64,000 bases of DNA. Origin: Thalassotalea_A litorea (lineage in GTDB: Bacteria > Pseudomonadota > Gammaproteobacteria > Enterobacterales > Alteromonadaceae). A program made the position numbers and the translations under genes. The stretch's first letter is position 1, and each line of letters begins with the position of its first letter. The notes below the pieces were generated by a model that was not told the DNA's origin, made no database searches, and was given only the letters and a program-made list of their open reading frames with translations. The DNA is taken from contig NZ_JBHZSG010000008.1 in the NCBI RefSeq assembly GCF_043642205.1, forward strand, positions 1 to 64,000, read 5' to 3'. Of the stretch, positions 36,681 to 46,300 are shown piece by piece.

Positions 36681-36750
36681 TGTCAAAGGTGACTAAGGGT
36701 GTCTAAGGGTGTAAAAAGGTGACTAGAGGTGTCAAAGCTGACTAAGGTTG
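36681..36750. repeat. 10-bp periodic repeat between fahA and maiA
   Basis: Seven consecutive decamers of the type G(A/T)C(T/A)AAGGGT (TGTCAAAGGT, GACTAAGGGT, GTCTAAGGGT, GTAAAAAGGT, GACTAGAGGT and two degenerate ones). Non-coding. Confidence 0.75.
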
Positions 36751-36845
36751 CTAGAGAGCAATCGCAACACGCCGTTATGCTAATTTTATTTGGCACATTG
36801 CATCGTCGTCACGGTTTTTAATTCATTAATCAAACTGGGAATATT

Positions 36846-37490
36846 ATGATCTCATTATACGGATATTGGCGTTCATCGGCGGCATACCGGGTGCGCATTG
36901 CTCTGAATATTAAACAGATTGAACATAAGCTTATTTCTGTTCATTTAGTTAAAGATGGCGGCCAGCAACACAGCGGTCATTATAAAGCATTGAACCCCAA
37001 TGAGTTGGTGCCCACACTCGTGGACGGTGAATTCAAGCTGAATCAGTCTATGGCTATCCTGGATTATCTCGAGCAAAAATTTCCCCATCCATCGTTATAC
37101 CCGCAAGATATGCAAGCGCGTAGTCAGGTGCAGGCACTTGCCAACGATATTGCCTGCGATGTTCATCCGTTGAATAATTTGCGGGTTTTAAATTATCTGA
37201 GTGATAATTTAGACGCGACAGCCGAGCAAAAGCAACGGTGGTACAAGCACTGGATAGAGCTTGGCTTTCAGGCATTTGAGCAGCGTTTGCAGCATGTATC
37301 AGGAACTTATTGCTATGGTGATACGGTAACCATGGCGGATCTTTGTTTAATTCCTCAGGTTTACAATGCCAGGCGGTTTAATATTGATCTCAGCCCATTT
37401 CCACAAATTGTCAGAATTGATGGTAATTGTCAGAAATTAACGGCATTTGCATCGGCACTGCCTGAAAACCAGACTGACGCGACGGTTTAG
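36846..37490 (+). CDS. maiA: maleylacetoacetate isomerase (GST zeta class)
   Basis: 214 residues, glutathione-S-transferase fold. Glutathione-dependent cis-trans isomerisation of maleylacetoacetate to fumarylacetoacetate. The catalytic N-terminal motif SSAAYRVRIAL at 10-20 and LNPNELVPTLVDG with QSMAILDYLE are family signatures. Works directly before FahA, whose gene is upstream. AACTGGGAATATT precedes the ATG. Confidence 0.94.
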   Translation: MISLYGYWRSSAAYRVRIALNIKQIEHKLISVHLVKDGGQQHSGHYKALNPNELVPTLVDGEFKLNQSMAILDYLEQKFPHPSLYPQDMQARSQVQALANDIACDVHPLNNLRVLNYLSDNLDATAEQKQRWYKHWIELGFQAFEQRLQHVSGTYCYGDTVTMADLCLIPQVYNARRFNIDLSPFPQIVRIDGNCQKLTAFASALPENQTDATV

Positions 37491-37692
37491 ATCTAACCCG
37501 CCTCTTACAAACCGAAATTAGTCGTTAAACTATTGATTTTACAGCTTTGTGATAAATTCATTTTTCTTTTTTTACTCCGTTAACTAAGCTAATAAAATAG
37601 CGTAGTATGCTTTTAATAGCCTTAATTTTATTGGCCTAAATTTTGGTGGTCGGAATTTTATTGGTTCCTTTTGGGGTCGATAGGTAGGAAAA

Positions 37693-38556
37693 ATGAACAC
37701 AGAACAAAAACAATCTTCGTCATCTCAACAGTCTGCACCACTGAGTATCATCGTTTTCATTATCGCTCTGGTGATATTAGGGGCCGGTTATTACATGGTA
37801 TTTATCGATAACCCGACAACTAGGCCACAGCCGGAAATTGTTGATCTTAAAGATGAAAAGTTGCAACCTGAGCCAGAAATTTCTGAGCCGGACGATATTG
37901 AGGTTAAGCCTGAAGCGCCAGTTCAGGTACCAGAGCAACCCGTAACAGAGCCTGAACCCGCTGCTGAGGTTTTATTGCCAGAACTGGATAATAGTGATGA
38001 ACTAACGGTATCTTTAATTCGCGATTCTACTACCACACCGCAACTGCTCGATGTTTTGGTGCCGAGTGACATCATCCGTCGCGCTGTGGTTTTCGCCGAC
38101 AACTTTGCCCGTGGCGATCTAGCCGTTAGAGATGCGCCAGTTTACCCGCCAGAGGGTAAGTTTGAGGCTTCACAAATCAACGACCAGGAGTACGTGATTA
38201 GCCCCGAGAATTACGCTCGTTATATTAACTACATTGATTTACTTGCCAGCTTTGAACCTGAACAATTAGTCGCGATTTATCAACAATTATCGCCGTTATT
38301 TGAAGAAGCATTTCAGGAATTAGGCTTTCCTGAACGCACCTTTGATGATGTTGCTAAGGACGTGTTTTCCCGCATTTTAGCCATCGAACACCCTGAGGAC
38401 AGCCCGGTGTTAACTCAACCCGATATGATATATAAATACCAGAGTGATGAATTGGAAAGCTTGTCTGATGCCGATAAGTTACTATTGCGCATCGGTAAAG
38501 AAAACTTACTGCAATTACAGTCTGTCGTGCACCAATTGCAATTGAAACTGGACTAA
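37693..38556 (+). CDS. DUF3014 domain membrane protein
   Basis: 287 residues: short cytoplasmic N-terminus rich in Ser/Gln, one membrane helix (SIIVFIIALVILGAGYYMVF, about 18-37), a Pro/Glu-rich linker (about 45-95), then the DUF3014 domain (VSLIRDSTTTPQLLDVLVPSDIIRRAVVFADNFARG). Function unknown. GGTAGGAAAA is the ribosome-binding site. The acyltransferase gene follows after 52 bp, possibly cotranscribed. Confidence 0.88.
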   Translation: MNTEQKQSSSSQQSAPLSIIVFIIALVILGAGYYMVFIDNPTTRPQPEIVDLKDEKLQPEPEISEPDDIEVKPEAPVQVPEQPVTEPEPAAEVLLPELDNSDELTVSLIRDSTTTPQLLDVLVPSDIIRRAVVFADNFARGDLAVRDAPVYPPEGKFEASQINDQEYVISPENYARYINYIDLLASFEPEQLVAIYQQLSPLFEEAFQELGFPERTFDDVAKDVFSRILAIEHPEDSPVLTQPDMIYKYQSDELESLSDADKLLLRIGKENLLQLQSVVHQLQLKLD

Positions 38557-38608
38557 GTAAACAAATATAACGATGGGTGTTTAGCAACAGTGAAGGAGAA
38601 ATGGATTT

Positions 38609-39199
38609 ATGAGTACGTCCTTTCCGGTTATTCCTGACAATGTGCCACAAACCAAGGGTGGTTTTACCCAATGGTTGGGAAAAAAAGCGTTAGCGGTTTG
38701 TGGTTGGCAACTATCTGGGACCTTCCCCAATGAACCTAAACTCTTGCTCATTGTTGCGCCCCATACATCTAATTGGGATTTTTTTGTTGGACTTGCGGCG
38801 AAATGGGCATTAAACCTAAGGGTCAGCTTTCTTGGCAAAGATGCCGTTTTTAAGGGACCTATTGGTTGGTGGATGCGAAAAATTGGCGGAATCGCCATTG
38901 ATCGAAGTGCGCCACATGGGGTCGTAGGGCAAATGGTTGAGGAGTTTAACAGCAGAGACGAACTACTTTTAGTGATTGCTCCTGAAGGAACACGAAAGAA
39001 AGTACCTGAGTGGAAAAAGGGGTTTATGTTTATTGCCCGGGATGCGCAAATACCGGTTCTACCAGTGGAATTTGACTTTAAGCATAAGCGCATTGTGTTC
39101 TATCCAACCTGTCATATTGACTCAGACGTTGAGTCTCAGTTGCAAACAATCAAAGCACTGTTTAGCGCCGAAAAAGCAAAACGTCCCCATTGTTTTTAA
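38609..39199 (+). CDS. lysophospholipid acyltransferase family protein
   Basis: 196 residues of the PlsC-like glycerolipid acyltransferase fold. Catalytic HTSNWD (His52, Asp57; HX4D), GGIAIDRS and EGTR (126-129) are present. Short single-domain member without a membrane helix beyond the core. Acyl chain and acceptor are unknown. AAGGAGAA sits 9 bp before the ATG. Confidence 0.88.
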   Translation: MSTSFPVIPDNVPQTKGGFTQWLGKKALAVCGWQLSGTFPNEPKLLLIVAPHTSNWDFFVGLAAKWALNLRVSFLGKDAVFKGPIGWWMRKIGGIAIDRSAPHGVVGQMVEEFNSRDELLLVIAPEGTRKKVPEWKKGFMFIARDAQIPVLPVEFDFKHKRIVFYPTCHIDSDVESQLQTIKALFSAEKAKRPHCF

Positions 39200-39422
39200 T
39201 CCCTGAACGAGGTTGAATAAAGCAAATAGAGGCCGCCAGATTTCTAATGTATCGGCATCTCAGTTTCCGCACCGGCAAAACAGCGAAGCACAAAATTGTT
39301 ATTCGTTGGCAACCGGTAGGCTTTTTTGAATTTTTTCCCGTTCAGGGCTTGCATGGCAGGTTCTGATTGCGCATAATGCGCCTCGCTGTAATTCTTTGGC
39401 AAACATTGATTACCGCCTCTGA

Positions 39423-39535
39423 GGTGCCTCTCTCGGTCCTCCCGCAATGATACTCTGTGAACTCGGCCAGGTCCGGAAGGAAGCAACCGCAGCAGACGAC
39501 TCATGTGCCGGGATGCGGCTGAGGGAGGGGCCACC
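39423..39535 (+). ncRNA. ffs: signal recognition particle RNA, small bacterial type (4.5S)
   Basis: About 113 nt, plus strand. The apical domain with CCAGGTCCGGAAGGAAGCA (GGAA tetraloop and the asymmetric loop bound by Ffh) and the opposite strand GTGCCGGGATG are conserved. Ends GGTG.CC...GG.CACC pair to close the helix. Binds Ffh to target membrane proteins. Confidence 0.97.
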
Positions 39536-39598
39536 AATCTCCTGATTGACTTACCCCGTACATATTTAACACCCCAAACCCATTATCACTTTACCAAG

Positions 39599-40207
39599 TT
39601 AGCGCTTTTCCTGTCTTTCTATATCACTTTCCAGGCGAGCGATCGCTTGTCTACAGCGGCCTAATCGTTGATGCAGGGTTAACACGGTCTGCTGAAGCCC
39701 TGCATCTTGTTTGCTCGCTCGGTTAAGCTTATCCTGCTCATCGAACAACATTTGTTCGAGGCGTTTTTCAAAACCTTGGTATTCGGCTAGTTTTTGATAA
39801 AGTTGTTGAGTCGGCTGGATAAGCGTCTGCGCAACTTTTTTTACTTGCTTGGTTGATAAACGTTTGCGTCGTTGTAAACGGTATTCAGAATCTTGATGGC
39901 GGCTCTCATTGGCTTTAATTGCGGTGATCAGCGAGGATATCTGATGTTGTAATTGTTCAAGCAGGCTAAAGCCCAATTCCTGTTGTTTGTTATCTAACAG
40001 GGTCTGCAGCTGGTCAAGCTTCCTTCGAATACCTGGCAGGTAATCGCTGTAGTTGTCGAAGGAGCGATTAAACAAACGATCGTCAAATAACGCCTGGCGT
40101 TGCAAATAGTAATGGGACTTTCGATTTTTATTTCTCTCGTCAGCCACTTTTGCGTCGTCAACCAGGCGCTCAAGTAATTGATGAAGTCGCTGTATTTCTA
40201 CTCGCAT
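39599..40207 (-). CDS. priC: primosomal replication protein PriC (N'')
   Basis: 202-residue, almost entirely helical, highly charged protein of the primosomal protein N'' family, which restarts stalled forks by loading DnaB. The FDDRLFNRSFDNYSDYLPGI segment and paired coiled coils match what I know of the family; residues beyond that are poorly conserved, as usual for PriC. Transcribed on the minus strand, 15 bp after the TSUP gene stop, so probably cotranscribed. Confidence 0.75.
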   Translation of the reverse strand: MRVEIQRLHQLLERLVDDAKVADERNKNRKSHYYLQRQALFDDRLFNRSFDNYSDYLPGIRRKLDQLQTLLDNKQQELGFSLLEQLQHQISSLITAIKANESRHQDSEYRLQRRKRLSTKQVKKVAQTLIQPTQQLYQKLAEYQGFEKRLEQMLFDEQDKLNRASKQDAGLQQTVLTLHQRLGRCRQAIARLESDIERQEKR

Positions 40208-40222
40208 GAATTTTCCTGCTGT

Positions 40223-40996
40223 CTAAAACCAGGCATCAATTGCCAGTTTTATCGCCATAAGCATGACGACGAGAATAAATATTGGTCGGATAAAACGGTT
40301 GCCAAATTTGATCGCAGAATGAGCACCAAGCCATGAACCTAAAATCATAAATAGTCCCATCGACAAACCAAGAATAAAATTGACTTGTCCAAGGTAAATG
40401 AATGTCAGTAACGATGTAAAGTTACTGACAAAATTCATTGAGCGGGCAAGGCCAGAACTTAACAAAATATTCATTTTGTACAGGGCCAGTGATGACACAG
40501 TCCAAAATGTTCCGGTACCCGGACCGGCAACGCCATCATAAAAGCCCAGCACCGATCCCTGTATCCATTGCATCACTTTTAGTCGGGTAGTGACCTGCGG
40601 TAGCTGGTTAATTTTTTCCGTCGCGGATTTTACGGTCATGGTGTATATGGCGCAAACCAAAATTACCAAAGGTAAAACCTTTTCCAATGACTCCGCACTG
40701 ATTTGATTCACGACGATTGTGCCAATTAACGCACCAATGGCTGTCGCAATTGCCGCTTGTACCCAAAATAATGGGTTGAATAAGCGTTTTTTGAAAAACG
40801 TCATCGACGCGGTGAATGAGGCAAAGCTCGCGGATAGCTTATTGGTACCAAGGACAATATGGGGCGGTAAGCCTGAGGTTAGCAGGGCGGGTACCGTTAG
40901 TAAGCCACCGCCGCCGGCGACGGCATCAATAAAGCCGGCAAGCAGGCCGACAACAGATAGCGTTACTATTAATGTTGGATCGGAAAAAAATTCCAA
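40223..40996 (-). CDS. TSUP (TauE/SafE) family anion permease
   Basis: 257-residue inner-membrane protein with about eight helices in two repeated halves; the family exports sulfite, sulfoacetate or related organosulfur anions. Glycine-rich motif DAVAGGGGLLTVPALL (24-39) and the second-half counterpart DGVAGPGTGTFW are the TSUP hallmarks. Upstream of priC on the minus strand. The substrate cannot be deduced; the cys genes are 15 kb away. Confidence 0.9.
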   Translation of the reverse strand: MEFFSDPTLIVTLSVVGLLAGFIDAVAGGGGLLTVPALLTSGLPPHIVLGTNKLSASFASFTASMTFFKKRLFNPLFWVQAAIATAIGALIGTIVVNQISAESLEKVLPLVILVCAIYTMTVKSATEKINQLPQVTTRLKVMQWIQGSVLGFYDGVAGPGTGTFWTVSSLALYKMNILLSSGLARSMNFVSNFTSLLTFIYLGQVNFILGLSMGLFMILGSWLGAHSAIKFGNRFIRPIFILVVMLMAIKLAIDAWF

Positions 40997-41571
40997 TGGT
41001 CACCCGTAATCTTTATGCAAACTGGATATGAGCAGAACTAAAAGTGTCAGCGGCACCCTTAAAAATCGTTCTGAGGTTTTGGACCTGAGAATTGTATCAG
41101 GTCTGATTCATTGGCCCAAATGAATTATTGTTATGTTCAATAATCGTGCAAATTTGTACAGTTTGACAATTATTTTACGCTGAATAGGTAATTATGGATG
41201 AAATATATTAAACCGATGCATTTATTTACAGTTCCTTTCGATTATATTGGTTTTGTTTCAGTGTCTTACCTCTGTTTTTAGCGCGTTTTGCTCGAACTGT
41301 AAGGATTGGTTAACACCTATAAAGCCTAATAAAAATGTCGTTTTGGAGGTTTTTTATGCAGTTTTTATGTGGTCAAATGTATCTAACTAGCTTCAAATTG
41401 TAAAAAATCTTGTCTGTTTGTTATTTAACTAGTTGACCTGTTTGAGTTGATCGGTTTAATATCGAGACCGACAGATCAGGTCGTATGGCCTAATTATAAA
41501 AAATAATTACAGAGCAATATAGCTCTGAATTCTAACAAAACGAATCACGTTAAGTGGTCCAGGGAGTAAAC
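40997..41571. other. long leader/promoter region of the second TonB-dependent receptor
   Basis: About 575 bp, AT-rich. Contains a possible 15-codon leader peptide (41356-41403, strong GGAGG). No large ORF, no certain promoter. Confidence 0.5.
41356..41403 (+). CDS. possible 15-residue leader peptide
   Basis: ATG at 41356 with GGAGG 6 bp upstream; reads MQFLCGQMYLTSFKL then TAA. It lies 170 bp before the receptor gene. The strong ribosome-binding site is the only support; it could be chance. Confidence 0.3.
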   Translation: MQFLCGQMYLTSFKL

Positions 41572-44424
41572 ATGTATAGCAATAATAAACTTGCTAAATC
41601 AGTTCGTCTTGCCCTTATGTTTGGTGCAAGCGCAACTGCGGCAATCTCTGCAAATGCTTTTGCAGCTGACGAAGTAGTTGAAGAAGAAGAAGTAGAACGC
41701 ATTGAAGTTACAGGTTCACGCATCAAGCGTACAGACCTTGAAGGTGCTTCTCCAGTAACAGTTATGACTGCAGAAGATATCAAAATTGAAGGTAACTTCA
41801 CGGTAGCTGATGCGCTTCGAAGCTCTTCATTTAACTCTTTCGGTTCTTTCTCTGAGCGTTCTGGTAGCTCTGCTCAATCTCAAGCGACAGTTAACCTTCG
41901 TGGTGCTGGCTCAAACCGTACTCTAGTTCTACTAGACGGTAAGCGTATGCCTGGTTCTCCAACGCTTGGTGGTCAATCAGCTAACCTAAACTCAATTCCT
42001 TTTGCTGCTGTAGAACGTATCGAAATCTTAACTGATGGTGCTTCTTCTACATACGGTTCTGACGCAATTGCTGGTGTTGTAAACATCATCCTTAAGAAAA
42101 ACTATGAAGGTCTTGAGTTCAATGTTGGTGCAGGCCAACGTTCTGAAGATGAAGGCACTACGTCAAGTGAATTCTCAGTTCTAGGTGGTTACTCTACAGA
42201 TAAAGGTAACATCACCTTTGCATTCGATCATCAGAAGCGTTTAGGTATTTCAGACGGTGCTCGTTCATATACTGCCGCTAAAATGACTGATTTTGATGGC
42301 GACGGTAATATTCAGGCGTACGCTGAAACTGACGGTTGGTCAATTTACGGTTCAACTGTAGCCGCTCCTGATTTCTCAAGCGCAATGGCATCAACTACAT
42401 GTGATGACAAAGTGTCTGAGTTTGGTGAAGGTACGTTTAAAAAAGTAAGTGCAGATAGTGACTGGTCACCTGGCTCTACATACTGTATGTATGCTTACGC
42501 AAACGTTTCATATAACACGGCATCTATTGACCGTAACACATTATTCGTAGACGCAAACTATGAAATCGCTGATGGCGTTGAGTGGTTTGGTCGTGCAATG
42601 TTCGTTCAGAACTCTTCTTTCGGTCGTTATGCTCCACCAGCTGCACCATGGCGTAACATGGGTTATGAAAACCCAGAGAACCCTTATGGTATCTCAAATG
42701 ACGAAGCTGGCTTCTATGACGCGAAACTAGACGGTACTGCGTTTGAAGGTAATGCTTGGTCTCCTATGTTCCAGGATAATAATGGCGATTACCAATATTA
42801 CAATTACGATAGTGAAGGTAAGCCGATCGATAGTGATATTCAGAGAGTTGACGAAGATGGCGCTCCTGTATTTGACGAAGACGGTAACCCAGTATACGTT
42901 CCTGCAGTAGGAGCTTATGACCCAATGAATGCATACCAAAATACAACGGGTTACTACCGTTGGACTGGTATCGGTACTCGTGACGGTAATGTTGACGATT
43001 ATAGTCAGGATTATTTGACTGGTTTCCGTGGTGAGCTTGATTGGGGTAATGCGACTTGGGAAGTTTACTACCACAAGAATATCGCTGATAACAAATCAGT
43101 GGGCGAGTATTACTTGTCTTACGGTGGCCTAGCGCACAATATCGCTAACGATATTGATCTTGCGTCTGAAGAAGGTGTTGCAAACATGAAAGCAACAACG
43201 CTTCAAAACTCGGCTTCATCATTTGACCAGTATAACTTCGGTATCGGTTTCGATTTATTTGAATTACCTGCCGGCGCAGTTGCTCACTTCTTTGGTGGTG
43301 AGTACATGGAGCAAACTTATGCTGATATCTATGACGGTCAATCTGAAACAGGTCTAATCGGTGGTTCTGCTGGTAACTCTGCAAAAGGTGAGCGTGATAT
43401 CACAGCATTCTTCTACGAAGCAGCGATTCCGGTCACTGATTCAATCGAAGTTAACTTAGCTGCTCGTTACGATGATTACTCTGACTTTGGTGATAACATT
43501 GCACCTAAAGCTTCTGTTCGTTGGGAAATCCTTGACGGTCTAGTATTGCGTGCATCTTACTCTGAGTCTTTCCGTGCTCCTGGTCTAGATGAACTAAATG
43601 CTGCAACTACGTTCTCTGCAGAATCTGCAATCGACTATGCAGCTGGTGATACTGCCGCTAAGCAGTTTGATACTTATTACAAGTCAAACCCTGACCTAGG
43701 TGCAGAAACTTCTGAGTACACTAACATCGGTGTTGCTTGGGATATCACTGATGACATGGGTGTTAAGTTCGATTACTTTAACTTAGCAATCGACGATGTT
43801 ATCTCAACTAAGACTGTTCAGTCTCTATTGACTGATGAAGCTCAAGGTGAGATCAAAGCTGTTGCCCCAGGTACAGATGTTTCTGACGAGACTTTCTACC
43901 TAATCCGTACGCTAGATGGTAAGCTTCTAGAAGCGGGTACTGGTTACTTTAACGGTGGTACATTGAACATTGAAGGTCTAGATGTGACTTTCAACGCTGG
44001 TTTCGAAACTGGTTTCGGTGACTTCCGCTTCAATACCATTAACTCTTTCATCTTCGACTACGGTGATGAGTACAACTATGCTGGTACTGAAGGTGCTCCA
44101 GACTTCAAGTCTGTAACCACGTTTGGTTGGGCTTTAGGTGACTTCTCTGCAGCTTGGACTATGAACTATACAGATTCTACATATGAGAACAGCTATGTAG
44201 ATTCTGATACTCTAGACCTTGTTAAAGAAGGTGAGTTAGATTCGTGGTTAATCCACAACGTATCTTTCACTTATGATGCAGGTGACTTCGGTGCATTGAC
44301 TCTTCAAGTTGTTAACTTAACAAACGAAGATCCTGTATTGAACTCTTTCGGTCAGTGGACAGACCAAAACCTATACAACAACTTTGGTCGTGATTACCGC
44401 GCCAACTATACTATCAAGTTCTAA
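41572..44424 (+). CDS. TonB-dependent outer-membrane receptor (large, high-expression type)
   Basis: 950 residues from ATG 41572 (AGGGAG 6 bp upstream; an in-frame GTG at 41554 is less likely). Signal peptide cleaved after AFA (about 31), a short acidic stretch, then the TonB-box-like VERIEVTGSRIKR, plug domain (NLRGAGSNRTLVLLDGKR, YGSDAIAGVVNIILKK) and a barrel ending with IKF. Codon choice is strongly biased towards GGT, GCT and TCT, unlike its neighbours, which indicates high expression. The substrate is unknown. Shares the N-terminal 60 residues of pattern with the receptor at 46656. Confidence 0.94.
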   Translation: MYSNNKLAKSVRLALMFGASATAAISANAFAADEVVEEEEVERIEVTGSRIKRTDLEGASPVTVMTAEDIKIEGNFTVADALRSSSFNSFGSFSERSGSSAQSQATVNLRGAGSNRTLVLLDGKRMPGSPTLGGQSANLNSIPFAAVERIEILTDGASSTYGSDAIAGVVNIILKKNYEGLEFNVGAGQRSEDEGTTSSEFSVLGGYSTDKGNITFAFDHQKRLGISDGARSYTAAKMTDFDGDGNIQAYAETDGWSIYGSTVAAPDFSSAMASTTCDDKVSEFGEGTFKKVSADSDWSPGSTYCMYAYANVSYNTASIDRNTLFVDANYEIADGVEWFGRAMFVQNSSFGRYAPPAAPWRNMGYENPENPYGISNDEAGFYDAKLDGTAFEGNAWSPMFQDNNGDYQYYNYDSEGKPIDSDIQRVDEDGAPVFDEDGNPVYVPAVGAYDPMNAYQNTTGYYRWTGIGTRDGNVDDYSQDYLTGFRGELDWGNATWEVYYHKNIADNKSVGEYYLSYGGLAHNIANDIDLASEEGVANMKATTLQNSASSFDQYNFGIGFDLFELPAGAVAHFFGGEYMEQTYADIYDGQSETGLIGGSAGNSAKGERDITAFFYEAAIPVTDSIEVNLAARYDDYSDFGDNIAPKASVRWEILDGLVLRASYSESFRAPGLDELNAATTFSAESAIDYAAGDTAAKQFDTYYKSNPDLGAETSEYTNIGVAWDITDDMGVKFDYFNLAIDDVISTKTVQSLLTDEAQGEIKAVAPGTDVSDETFYLIRTLDGKLLEAGTGYFNGGTLNIEGLDVTFNAGFETGFGDFRFNTINSFIFDYGDEYNYAGTEGAPDFKSVTTFGWALGDFSAAWTMNYTDSTYENSYVDSDTLDLVKEGELDSWLIHNVSFTYDAGDFGALTLQVVNLTNEDPVLNSFGQWTDQNLYNNFGRDYRANYTIKF

Positions 44425-44448
44425 AAACTGGACTTCCTAGTGTAAGTA

Positions 44449-44479
44449 ATAAAAGGCCGCTTTAAGCGGCCTTTTTTAT
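44449..44479 (+). terminator. terminator of the receptor gene
   Basis: AAAAGGCCGC-TTTAA-GCGGCCTTTTTT hairpin about 30 bp after the receptor stop. Confidence 0.9.
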
Positions 44480-44554
44480 TATTATCGCTAGCATAAGGGT
44501 AAGTTCATTGTTATTTTAAGGGGCATTTTGTAAATAGAGTTGTGGAACGTTTTT

Positions 44555-45478
44555 ATGAGTAATTATTGGACTCAATATTGGCAACAAGGTCACTTGACTT
44601 CTTTTGGTTTAGACATTGAAGCAAATTATCAGGGGCCGTTGCAGGAAATTTGGGACGAATTTTTCGCGTCGTTAACAGCAACAGATACGGTTGTCGATAT
44701 AGGAACCGGAAACGGCGCACTACTTGACTTATGCGTCAATGGCAAGCCTCCGAGCGAAGTGCCTTTCCTGACAGGAATCGATTTGGCTTTAGTCTCATTA
44801 CCCGCAACGTTAGCTGGTTACGAAAATAAGGTAACGATGATTGGAGGTGTTAGCGCAGAAAACATACCGGTTGAAGACGGCTCGATAACCGCAGTAACGT
44901 CTCAATTTGGACTTGAATATTGTCCTCCTGCAGAAACGATAAAAGAAGTTACCAGAGTGCTCGACCATAAAGGGAAATTCCAGTTTGTTTGTCATCACCC
45001 CGAATCAATCATCGTAAAGCCCAATATCGAAATTTTACAGATGTCACGAGCACTCAAATCGGATAAAGGACCACTGAGTGTTCTTAAACTGTTGTGCAAA
45101 GAGCTTATTCGACATGGCAAATCCAGTGTTAAGGCTGAGAAATTGAGGAAAAAATTGAATCTCAAAGTGGCTAAGCTTAGCGAAGATAACAAAGATGCAT
45201 TTATCGCAACTAATTTTCCTATGTTTGCCAAGGCCGTGTTGGGGTGTCGGGATTTAAATATGATAAACACGTTCTTCAATAAATTTGAAAACGAATTGGC
45301 GGGCTCTATGGTTAGACTTAGTGACCTCGGTAGTGCTGCCGTCGATGCAAATAGCATGCAAAAATTGATGGCGCTATTCGCTAATAATGGCCTGTTAGTT
45401 AAAGAGTCTGAGGTATTTTTAGATGACAAACAGCAACTAATCGGTTGGAAAATTATTGGAGAGAAAGGCGGGCACTAG
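44555..45478 (+). CDS. SAM-dependent methyltransferase (class I)
   Basis: 307 residues from ATG 44555. Motif I VVDIGTGNGALLD (about 46-58, SAM-binding glycine loop) and the acidic residue in FLTGIDLALVSLP are typical Rossmann methyltransferase features; ITAVTSQFGLEYCPP is motif IV-like. An extended C-terminal helical domain (about 150-270) may carry substrate specificity. Acceptor unknown. It stands between two receptor genes, after a terminator, so it has its own promoter. Confidence 0.85.
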   Translation: MSNYWTQYWQQGHLTSFGLDIEANYQGPLQEIWDEFFASLTATDTVVDIGTGNGALLDLCVNGKPPSEVPFLTGIDLALVSLPATLAGYENKVTMIGGVSAENIPVEDGSITAVTSQFGLEYCPPAETIKEVTRVLDHKGKFQFVCHHPESIIVKPNIEILQMSRALKSDKGPLSVLKLLCKELIRHGKSSVKAEKLRKKLNLKVAKLSEDNKDAFIATNFPMFAKAVLGCRDLNMINTFFNKFENELAGSMVRLSDLGSAAVDANSMQKLMALFANNGLLVKESEVFLDDKQQLIGWKIIGEKGGH

Positions 45479-45596
45479 AACGGAGATGTAAAGACAGCGA
45501 CTAAAGCTGTTTAATTATCTAGCACTAAGATTCAGTAAGCGGGTTATTCTTCAAGGTTATTTTTGATCTAACTTATCTGCTAAAGCTAAGGTATTG

Positions 45597-45767
45597 GTGA
45601 TTTTCAATGCTACAGTAACTTTACCATTGGCTAAGAGTATTAACGGCGAATATACTTTCTTAACCCTCGTTACGTTTATAACAGGGCTCATCTCTTCAGT
45701 TTCGTTTTTTGTCTTTTTAATCTATCCATTGGTTAACCTTGCCAGAAGGTGCCCACAGAATGCTTAA
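45597..45767 (+). CDS. possible small membrane protein or gene remnant
   Basis: 56-codon ORF with a GTG start preceded by TAAGG. Two hydrophobic stretches (TFLTLVTFITGLI and FFVFLIYPLVNLA) and a final positive cluster ARR suggest a membrane segment. An in-frame stop lies 10 codons before the GTG. It could also be the tail of a decayed gene; no family is recognised. Confidence 0.3.
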   Translation: MIFNATVTLPLAKSINGEYTFLTLVTFITGLISSVSFFVFLIYPLVNLARRCPQNA

Positions 45768-46022
45768 TCCTATGGCCAAACTTAGTTATGGCCTTTTAAA
45801 ATAAGAAATTTAGTCTCAAGCGGCTATTTTTGTAGGCACGCTGTTAAAGCGATAAAAAGCTATATTTCGTTGCAACTGCTGAGTTTAATATCCTGTCTTG
45901 ACACTGATTTCTGTACTGACTCATAAAATATTCAAACCAAATAGCCTGAATTTATCGAACTCTTTCAAATCCATCCGTAAATAATTTGCAAAAGAAACCA
46001 GGTCAATTTTGCCTGGATATTT
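45768..46022. other. non-coding stretch upstream of the MITE
   Basis: AT-rich; nothing recognised. Confidence 0.4.
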
Positions 46023-46300
46023 ATACCAATCACATTAAAGTATTGCTCACTCAGTGAGAATTTAAAGGCTTTTAGGCAAAGCTTTTATTGCAGAGGATGG
46101 TCGCTCCATTATCTCAAAATCTGTCAAAATCGGTAACGCAGGATAAATGGCTTTAAAACTCACCCGTAGGGAGTTTATCTTAAGGTCCATTTACGGCCCT
46201 ATATTTCATTAATATAGAATGACTATATCAATAAAATCTATGTTGTAAGTGAACCTTTGCCCTAACTCTGAGTTGTGCACAAACTTAATGTGATTGGTAT
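46023..46300. mobile_element. complete MITE-like element (278 bp)
   Basis: Perfect 16-bp terminal inverted repeats: ATACCAATCACATTAA at 46023-46038 and TTAATGTGATTGGTAT at 46285-46300. No ORF inside. A second copy ends at position 75 of the window. A target duplication is not clear; TA-rich flanks allow a two-base one. Confidence 0.8.

Noticed and set aside
39244..39537. 97-codon minus-strand ORF
   Set aside because: It covers the SRP RNA gene on the other strand; the RNA is clearly conserved.
42727..43384. Minus-strand ORFs inside the 41572 receptor gene
   Set aside because: Shadows of a strongly codon-biased gene; no start signals.
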